Assembly: GCA_944472155.2 (NCBI GenBank)
Contig: OX235271.1
Coordinates: 79,034,256 to 79,098,255, forward strand
Direction of reading: 5' to 3'
Length of the DNA stretch: 64,000 nt
Origin: Trichobilharzia szidati
Lineage: Eukaryota > Platyhelminthes > Trematoda > Strigeidida > Schistosomatidae
The position numbers and the translations under genes were made by a program. The notes under the pieces were generated by a model, which saw nothing but the letters and a program-made list of their open reading frames with translations, ran no database searches and was not told the origin of the DNA. Positions 56,715 to 64,000 of this stretch are shown one piece after another. How positions within the stretch are numbered: position 1 is the stretch's first letter; every line of letters starts with the position of its first letter.

Positions 56715-56890
56715 TTTTACTGACAGCTGAATGGTCTACAATCTCGGCTTGTAACTGGAAGGTTCTGGGTTCGAACCCCGGTGGACGCGTACCAATGAAG
56801 AGTCAAAAGCTAGGACGAAACAATTGTCCAATACTCCTTGGTTTTCCAGCGGTTCTCCAACTGATGTCAGCTCGTGATGAAACTACAACT
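56715..56890 (+). repeat. S2 SINE
   Basis: Box A AGCTGAATGGTCTACAATC, box B GGGTTCGAACCCC, then a hammerhead: stem I GTACCA/CAATAC, core ATGAAGA (C3 is A), stem II GTCA/GGAC, GAA and ACAATTGT intact. A clean head and tail. Confidence 0.7.
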
Positions 56891-56939
56891 AGATGTCTAA
56901 CTGCTATTATATATAGTTGAGTATATTAGGTTGGCCAAA

Positions 56940-57220
56940 ACCAAGTGAATTCTTCTATATCAAACGTAAAACTGTACACTCAGAAGGATAAGACTGTGTA
57001 GCTTCAGAGTTCTGAGATGAGCGTCAGTAAAGACTGAACCCAGTGTAACCACCTTCTGAGGCTGAAATTCATCATGATAAAAATTCATGGCCACCGCATA
57101 GCTCAGATGATGCCACATCTCAGAATCCCTTCAGCCAAGGTGAGTTCTTCGATATGAAATGTAAAATTATAATTACCCTCAGAAAGATAAGACCATGCAA
57201 CCTCAAGTTCCTGATACCTG
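56940..57220 (+). repeat. Direct repeat pair preceding an S1 copy
   Basis: 56946-57017 and 57140-57217 are similar: TGAATTCTTCTATATCAAAC vs TGAGTTCTTCGATATGAAAT, then CTCAGAAGGATAAGACTG vs CTCAGAAAGATAAGACCA. A third short echo lies at 57848-57880. Confidence 0.5.
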
Positions 57221-57390
57221 TTGTACAAGAGATGGCTCTCAGTGCCCAATAAATGACTCATTAGTGGTTCACACACTCAGTGAGAACACTATCACCCACT
57301 GTGGATGCAGGTACATTCAGCTGATTAGTCCCAAATACGATGAAACCAGAGTTCCGAATTCCCCTGCTAGACATTATCAACCAAATACAA
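57221..57390 (+). repeat. S1 (Sm-alpha-like) SINE
   Basis: CACCCACTGTGGATGCAGGT and ACATTCAGCTGATTAGTCCC, then AAATACGATGAAACC and GAATTCCCCTGCTAGACAT. The core is CTGATTA (G8 is T), so cleavage should fail. Sequence around it is very close to the Sm-alpha hammerhead as I know it. Confidence 0.65.
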
Positions 57391-57559
57391 CCACATGAAT
57401 TAATAATAGCACAGACATATTCATGAGTCCTGAGTTCTGAATTTTTACCTGTCTGCAATCTGCAATAACTAAAATGTATAGGTTTGAATCCCATGACACG
57501 TATAATCCTTTTAATGAGTTGTTGTCAGGTGGTAAGCCATTGATTCTGAGCAGCCATCA

Positions 57560-57800
57560 AACATATTCTCCTGCAGCAAATATGTAGATGACAGCTATAT
57601 CTAAAAATTCAAATAACAGCCATCCTCCTGCTATTCAGTCGACCATAGAGAAGGAATAATATTTGAAAAGTATCCGTTTTGTAAGGATAATTAGCTAGAC
57701 ATGACATTGGAGTACTGACAACACCAATATACAGAAACCCCTTGTAGAACGGATAGCTAAGCAGCCAACTTCCTCAGCTAGGTGTCTCTGGACACAAAAC
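57560..57800 (+). pseudogene. PLE reverse transcriptase palm fragment
   Basis: KYVDDSYI (the catalytic aspartates are kept), a stop, then NNSHPPAIQSTIEKE, DMTLEY and HQYTETP (for TPIYRKPT), VSLDTKLDLI. It is about 75 codons interrupted by several stops. Confidence 0.55.
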
Positions 57801-58522
57801 TGGATCTGATCGTTATCTTGTATCATGAAGTTCACAGCATCTGGATGAACTAAATATTCTTTTATATCAAACATAAAATATAGTGAATAATGTTAGACAT
57901 GACTCAGCATATAAAACTACTTAAAGGATTCCAAGCGTGTTTAGAAAATTACCGAAACAAGATATTTCTAAACGTTTTTCTGTAAATGTATGCTTCTTCG
58001 CTGAAACCTTCAAAAAAAACCTTGTTTCGGTTTTCTGAGAACACCTCAGTTATATTAAGTAATTTTATAATGATTCAAGCAGCCTCAGCACCCTAATTAT
58101 TTCAGGAAATTCGCAACACCTATGCTTGGAATATTTGTAGTCATAACACGGTTTCAGATGATAAGCCCAGAATAGGAAGTAGCCTGCATTTTGAAATTCA
58201 CTACTTATGACCATCTGTTATCAAGTTCAAGAATGGCAGACACGATCACTGTTCTGTCATAACGGATGTTTCTGTGGAAAGCGAATGACTGTTAAGAATG
58301 TGTTAACAAATTAATTAATCAACGTATCTGTTAGAGAATGCACTCAAAACACCTGAGATGTACAACTAGAGATAAATAGGGCCCATGAAATGAAAATTTA
58401 TAATACAATTTATAATCATCCGATGTAATGATGAATGAATTCTTTCATAAACACAATTCTCTTTCAAAAGAATGGTTACTGAACAAAGATAACTTCATCA
58501 TCAGGCTCTACAGTTATTACAT
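57801..58522. other. No gene recognised
   Basis: AT-rich, nothing supported. Confidence 0.4.
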
Positions 58523-59308
58523 ATTATTATTATTGTTTCCTTTAATTCCTAGAGGAACATAGGGCTTCAGCCATGCGTCTCCATTGCGTTCGGTTCTCTG
58601 CTAGAGTCTTCACCTGGCTCCAAGTCTGCACACACGTTTTCATCTCCTCTTCACATGACCTCCTCCAAGTCACCCTTGCACTGACGACCAACTCGCCACT
58701 TACTTTTCGGTTCCACTCGAGCCATGGCTTGTCTAGTGATGTCACCTGATGGTTTCCTCAGAATATGGTCAGCCAATCCATCTCCATTTCTTCCTGCCTA
58801 TTTGTTTCACAATCGGTTCCTGGTTGGTTCGCTCCCAGAGATCCCTGTTGCTGATCTTTTCTGGCCATCTGATCTTGACCATTGAGCGAAGACAACTGTT
58901 AATGAAGGTCTGTAGTTTGTTTGAGATGCTCTTTATGATGCGCCAAGTCTCTGATCCGTATAGTGAGTAGCACTGACTTCACATTGGAGTTGAAAATCCT
59001 GATCTTATTTTTGATGCTGAGTGCTGTTGACCTCTACACAGACTTGAGAGTAATGAAAGCTTGTCTTGCTTTTCCGATTCTTGCTTTGATATCCTCGTCA
59101 GTTCCGTTCTCCTGTAGTTGAAACGATGCTTCCCAGGTAGGTGAAGGAGGTTGTTTCTTTCAGGTTCCTCCCATTTATGCTGATTGTTGTCTGTTGTTGT
59201 TGTTGCTGTTGGTGGTGTTGCCCAGGAATCTTCATCACCTCTGTTTTCTCTATGTTCACCTGAAGTCCTTCCTATCTTTGATGCTTCTTCTGCCAACTTG
59301 TTGCTTTA
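58523..59308 (-). mobile_element. RTE-type LINE, 3' fragment, well preserved
   Basis: Tail ATTATTATTGTTTCCTTTAA reversed. Frames 58745-58542 (SARVTWRRSCEEEMKTCVQT, NRTQWRRMAEALCSSRN) and 59296-58979 (AEEASKIGRTSGEHRENRGD, YLPGKHRFNYRRTEL) are ORF2 pieces in two phases. It is the closest relative of 2090-2812 and 35838-36543, suggesting one recent subfamily. Confidence 0.8.
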
Positions 59309-59477
59309 CAGTTATATATACATAATAGTAGTGAATGAATTGGTGTTATGAACAACATTATTGTTCAAATAACCGCGAATCAATAATATCAATAAATTAC
59401 AGTTCAATAGCATCAACATAACAATAAACTGTTGTTTTTTCTTTATCAAGGAGGAATACTGCTATGCAAGGCATACG

Positions 59478-59640
59478 GTGGCCCCGAGCAGCTCAGCGGT
59501 AATGTCTGTGAATAAGAGGCTGGACGACGTTGATTCTAATCTTCGAGGAGGATACAGAAGCACATCGCGCTGACAAGCAACAACAAGTATGAAACTAAAG
59601 TTCACAGCAGCCTGTTGATCGCCTTTGTTAACGTCCATCT
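59478..59640 (+). repeat. FB-type SINE, monomeric and degraded
   Basis: Head CGAGCAGCTCAGCGGTAATG and box B TGATTCTAATCTTCG, then CGCTGACAAGCAACAACAAG and TATGAAAC, which align with the FB hammerhead (CTGATGA, CAACTA, CGAAAC). There is no inverted partner. Confidence 0.5.
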
Positions 59641-59999
59641 GCTAAAATTTTATCATTTCATTTCATGGACTTGACTTCACCAACATGGAAGATCAAAACA
59701 CTGTTGGGTGAATGTATTAATAAAACTAATTATCACAAAATGGCTGCTAATTACATCTTTAGATTTACTTATCTAGTATACGACGCCTATTTCACATTAT
59801 TATTATTAGCACATGATATTACTGTGTTATTCCATGTTAATCTGTTTATTGGATATATCAGACGCAGTGAAACAATGCTGTTTACTGAATGATAAAGTTT
59901 CATGCACAGTTCACAATCATAATAACATGTGTAAATACGCAGTTTCGAGACTTGATTTCTATGGTTTTTGCTTCTTCCTTTCCATTTGTCGTCATCCAG

Positions 60000-60175
60000 T
60001 AAATAGTACTGTTTCACTGTGTGATATATCCAATAAACAAATTAGTATAGAATTGCATCCTACTATAGCGGCCAAGTTTTACCCACATATGAATAATTAT
60101 GTTCTATTTCATTCAAACTTCTGTGAACTATTTAATGGACATCCCATATTTTACGTATTAGAACTTGAAGTCTAG
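60000..60175 (+). CDS. Candidate terminal exon of an unidentified gene
   Basis: The frame is open from 59813, but the supported part begins after a good acceptor (TTCTTCCTTTCCATTTGTCG, then TCATCCAG at 59992-59999). It encodes NSTVSLCDISNKQISIELHP followed by TIAAKFYPHMNNYVLFHSNF and ends with TAG at 60173-60175. Composition is more protein-like than surrounding frames and it is not part of a repeat I recognise. No upstream exon, no canonical AATAAA close by, and no family identified, so it may be chance. Confidence 0.2.
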
Positions 60176-60414
60176 TTTGAAAATGATTTAACACAAGATG
60201 GATGTAAACATTGAGAATGTTTAGAAATAACAGAGTGGTATAAGAATGCATTTACCATTATATTACATAACATTATGTTCATTATTCGGAATAACAAATA
60301 TAGAATAATTCTATAAATGTGATAAATTTAATGTTTAATAAGTAAGAATATATCATTACTGTTTATTTAATGTAGCACTAACAAAACATTAACGATAAAA
60401 GTAACCACTATAAA
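60176..60414. other. AT-rich stretch
   Basis: Nothing supported. If the exon at 60000 is real this would be its 3' UTR. Confidence 0.25.
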
Positions 60415-60620
60415 GTTTGATCATGGTATGACGTCATTTGGAGAGCCATTGAAAACTACGAAGTACTGGATAACTGTCTCGTCCGAGTTTCGGACTCTTC
60501 AGTAGTACACACCCATGTCTATACCAAGAAACGAACCCAGTACTTCAGGTTATGAGGCCAGCTCTTTGACCATTGAATTACTTGGATAGAATCCAACAGT
60601 CCATGAATTATAACTTGTGA
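60415..60620 (-). repeat. S2 SINE
   Basis: Minus strand: box B reversed GAAACGAACCCAGTAC. Hammerhead core CTGAAGA, an extended stem II GTCCGA/TCGGAC (6 bp, loop AAC), but GAG for GAA. The tail is well kept. Confidence 0.7.
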
Positions 60621-61539
60621 TGTATAACGCGACTGCCAGCCGATGTATTTGTCCCAACTTGGTCACGGCTTCTGACTAGAACTCAAGGCCCCTTCATCCA
60701 ATGTTCACTCACTAGTGAGCATTAGATTCATTCGTTGACTAAGACAGAATACCCGTGTAGTTTCATGAACTATCAGACGAACAAATTATATAGAAAGAGA
60801 CCATTATTTTGTAAGTCACAGATTTAGTACTAAGGGGAAGCTTCAGAGACTGATGAAAATAACTGGGTAGACAGTCCATGCAACAAACCGTTATTTGTTA
60901 TCTTCTATAATGGCACAAATGGATGATAAGCTTTATTGATGTAAGAATATAATTTGGGCACTGTGGTAAAGTATAATTCAATAGTATGGTAATTTTATTT
61001 AATAAAGCAAACAGTGATTCGATACGTGTTCTGTCAGATAAAATCATTCCATTGTGAATGATAAGCTGACTAGTTTTCCCATATCCACATAGACACAGCT
61101 ACATTGAGGTTACAACTAGACAGCTTAGCTAACGTGTTGCAGAAGATCCGCCATAGTAGTTGGATAAAGAACAAGTAAGACCTTTCTGAAGTTCATTTTT
61201 ATCCCATATGTTGGATGGTGGGCAAAATGTAAAAAATGAGGGTGATTTGTCGTAGTTTGTCCAATCTCTCTGTGTGACTGACTAAGTAGTGCTCAAATCC
61301 ACAAGTCAGTGTAGATACGTTAGCTAGCAATCATTTTACAGTATCAACATATTCCATACAATCGTATGCGCAACCTACTTTCTATCCAAAACTCAACGTC
61401 ACTGTGAGACGTTTGATGTGGTTTAATTCTATACAGAGATTTAAGTTCATCTATCAATGACTATATCAAATTATCATTTAAACACATTCCTGTATAAAAC
61501 ATGCACCATATTATATCTAATTCTTATGACTAACTTGCT
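60621..61539. other. No gene recognised
   Basis: Nothing supported. Confidence 0.4.
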
Positions 61540-61875
61540 GGTGGCTAGCATCGGAATCCGGCACGCAGGTTTTATCTGATTTTGAACTTGTCACCTGAAT
61601 GTTCCTGGATGCAGCACTCATCGTTTCAAACTCCAAAGCCCTTTTTTCTTTATATCATTAGGCACTGGGAACTTTCCATTGTGCAACGCATTTCATCTGC
61701 CCATTTTTGTAGATATTTCATATTTGCCATTGCCTAATTTATACAGGACAGAAAGGCTCTGTGTCTGTTGACATATCGGCCCATACTACAGACGCTTCTA
61801 CGATTTCTAATGGCTAACATGATGTTAATGAGTTTGATGATGGCTAACAGTGGAATCCTGCTGTTTATACCTCCT
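61540..61875 (-). repeat. S1 (Sm-alpha-like) SINE, one copy plus a 3' fragment
   Basis: 61540-61690 on minus: GGAGTTTGAAACG (box B), CAGGAACATTCAGGTGAC, AAAACCTGCGTGCCGGATTC and GCTAGCCACCAGC. The hammerhead is decayed. 61820-61875 repeats only the 3' flank (GGATTCCACTGTTAGCCATC). Confidence 0.55.
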
Positions 61876-62089
61876 TTATTATTGATATTCAATACATTCA
61901 TTTAATTTTAAAAGAAACGATGGAAATTGTACTTGTTTAGATGGTGAATCTTTAAAATAAAACAATCTCGCGCTCTCAGTTTGGTGAATTCTTTACCAGC
62001 AGATTTACTTGCTCCCAATTATGCAGAATGTTCATGAAGTAACAAAACTTGCTACTCAAACTAACGCCATCTTTAGGAAGCAGTTGTCA

Positions 62090-62385
62090 TTATTGTCCCC
62101 TCGAGTACTGAGTGGAACAGACGGCCTCAACAATACATCTCCATTTCATCCAATTCTCTTCAGTCGCTTTTAGTTGGCGCCACGATTGCCTATAAACTCT
62201 CATCTCCTCTTCACACAGCCTCCTCCATTTCACGCTCAAATCCGTGCTCAAGTTGTCGTTTCCCACAAGGGTTTCACTCTGTGGTGTGCCTATTGCTTGA
62301 TATCACTCAGCGATCTTCTCAGCGTACATTCAGTCCATCTTAATATACTTCGATGTACTTGTTTGCTAATAGGTTAATGGTCCAG
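62090..62385 (-). mobile_element. RTE-type LINE, 3' fragment
   Basis: Reversed CTCATCTCCTCTTCACACAG (SCEEEM), AAGGGTTTCACTCTGTGG (ARVEP region) and CTTGATATCACTCAGCGATC (RSLSDI). The tail is eroded. Old copy. Confidence 0.65.
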
Positions 62386-63479
62386 CAATAATTAAAGACT
62401 GCATTCAAGAACTAAGTGAATATACAGCAGAAGATATAGTCCTAATCTGGTTAGCTAAATCTCACCAATCATTACAGTTTTCAAACGTATTTTACACTTT
62501 GACTGTTGAATTAGCTAGTTCTACTACCTTTTATCTCATAGGTAAATGACCTCTACTTGAGAGATCTCAATAGAAAGAATTGTTGAAAGAGGAACATAAC
62601 TCAAGAATATTATAAATTCAAATCTCACACCAGTAAGCTGTGATATACAGTTACTGGTATGATATACTCAAGGATTTTGACTAAATTTCCACAAAGACAT
62701 AAAATGCCCTCAAATGTCAACAATCTAGTTATTTGAATTCATTTAAAAGTCTCCAGTTATGTAGCACACCTGTCTGCGTTTCACTGGAACGGAACAGTGA
62801 AATAGAATGGAAATTATTGATTTAACAGATGGTAATCAAATCAAAGTTAAAATATTTCGCCTTTATGACTAGGCCTTTATTTCATACATTTATTATCCTT
62901 TATGAATTTTTACTAGTAAAAGTTAACCAGTACATTGCTTCACATTGCATACCCTTGAGTTGCATACGTGCTTTGAGTAAAAAAATATGAATGATACGAA
63001 TAATGATCTATAGAATTTAAAATTTTTAAAAACCAGTTGTCAGCTGATGAATAACAGGGGGGAGGTGGAAAGAGAAGAATTGAGATTCAACAATCAAATC
63101 TCAAGTGACTAATATATGAAATTAAGTTGTACAATTTTTGAATTGTTGTAGTGTTCAGTGAAACAAGTTTTCAAAGGAGAAATAGTAGAAACAAAAATTA
63201 AATAAAATTGAAAATATGAGTAAAAAATGAATGAGTTTTAATCACTGTTGAGGAAAAAAATGGGTTGAAAGTGATGAGGTGAACAGTATTCAGTGTGTTT
63301 CCTTATCAATATGCTTGTAGGGCTAAACATTCTAGTATTCCACCGCGATATTTTCAAATGACCAGTTTAGGGTGACCTTGCTTATGTATGTGATTTATTA
63401 GGTAAAATAAATTTATCCTCCACTTTTTGTGCCTAAGGTTCGTAGCTTCGTGGTATACCAACTTAAATTCACGCACATG
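62386..63479. other. No gene recognised
   Basis: AT-rich, nothing supported. Confidence 0.4.
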
Positions 63480-64000
63480 GTTCTCTTCATAAATTTAAAA
63501 TAAAGGGACTCTGATAGCGGATGTCTTCATGGCGAGCTTAGAGAATGATCCACTGAAAGAAATTATCTTTAGTCTGAATAGGTACAAGAGGTAAATGGAT
63601 GACCCTTTTGTTAAGCGTGATGATAACTGTTCAACTCTTGAACTCACCAAAAAATGTAATGGTTATCACCCACCAGTGATTTCTATTATAGGAGAAACGT
63701 AGAATTCCACATTTCACTTCTTAGGTGTTACGCTAGGTATAAGAGAGGATAGCATATTGGTCTACTGAAAGCCACCCTTTACTGGGCAGTAAACTAGATG
63801 CAACAGTTGGCTACCCCTAGGTAGAAGTTGAAATCTAATCAATTTTCTCTGCTGCAGAATTCGATAAATTCGCTGTATAGATACAGTCGATGAAGAACTG
63901 GAAAATCTTTGCGCAATACTGTTAAGTAATGGAAATCCTAGAAGGTTTATTGAAAGAAGCATGGAGAAATCATGTGCACCTAGCCTAACCATAGTGCCAA
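63480..64000 (+). pseudogene. PLE subfamily A RT palm-thumb fragment, runs to window edge
   Basis: IADVFMASLENDPLKEIIFS, YKR, a stop, MDDPFVKRDD (for RYVDDTFI), HFLGVTLGIREDSILVY, KPPFTGQ, then TVDEELENLCAILLSNGNPR and RFIERSMEKSCAPSLTIVP. It parallels 45.7-46.2 kb of the young PLE. At least five stops or frameshifts. It may continue beyond 64000 with the GIY-YIG part. Confidence 0.75.

Noticed and set aside
1..64000. CRISPR arrays, bacterial operons, rRNA or phage genes
   Set aside because: No regularly spaced repeats, ribosome-binding-site-led gene runs or rRNA signatures; the repeat content is that of a metazoan genome.

Overview
This window looks like repeat-dense, AT-rich non-coding DNA from a parasitic flatworm, most likely a blood fluke (Schistosoma or a close relative). 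The pointers are: Sm-alpha-like SINEs with a tRNA-like head plus a hammerhead ribozyme; Penelope-like elements (PLEs) with GIY-YIG endonuclease tails; RTE-type LINEs ending in AAT-rich repeats; a CR1/Jockey-type LINE; and long AT microsatellites. Genus is inferred from repeat families I recognise, not from a host gene. I found no convincing multi-exon host gene. The only host-coding candidates are a weak terminal exon (60000-60175) and a possible 45-nt microexon (27606-27650).

Layout. 0-12 kb: PLE pieces (656-955, 10215-10860, 11380-11695), RTE pieces (2090-2812, 8902-9437), S2 SINEs and a long unidentified dispersed repeat (6850-7450). 12-31 kb: RTE pieces, a PLE (14945-15600), Sm-alpha-like SINEs (16.4-16.9 kb), a twin-headed hammerhead SINE 'FB' with clean target-site duplications (17909-18298), an inverted S2 pair (24.2-24.8 kb), a dead PLE (27975-28690) and the largest RTE copy with reverse transcriptase (29026-30191). 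31-44 kb: a second LINE family (31150-31650), an RTE copy split by a tRNA-Gly SINE (34032-34910), an RTE copy full of 1-nt deletions (35838-36543), a palindromic PLE-related block (37331-37700), a PLE split by an RTE (38716-39655) and FB2 (40996-41531). 43.5-48.1 kb: a CR1-type LINE on the minus strand interrupted by a young PLE carrying 758-bp inverted arms. 48-64 kb: more RTE, S2, FB3 (52702-53119), Sm-alpha-like copies and a PLE running to the window edge.

Working names. RTE: LINE with AAT tail. S1: Sm-alpha-like SINE. S2: tRNA-Thr-like SINE with hammerhead. FB: hammerhead SINE usually found with an inverted second head. SINE-G and SINE-G2: tRNA-Gly-like SINEs. SINE-H and S4: other tRNA-like SINEs.

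How the parts relate. Autonomous enzymes come from the RTE, CR1-type and PLE families, all broken here except the 3' half of one PLE reading frame. The SINEs depend on them: SINE-G ends in the same ~35 nt as the RTE, which suggests RTE mobilises it. Two themes stand out. Three SINE lineages (S1, S2, FB) share the plan tRNA-like promoter head, then type I hammerhead, then tail, and some copies keep every invariant ribozyme residue. Retrocopies with an inverted partner or inverted segment recur across unrelated families (S2, FB, RTE, PLE), which suggests a common snap-back, twin-priming or template-switch behaviour during insertion.
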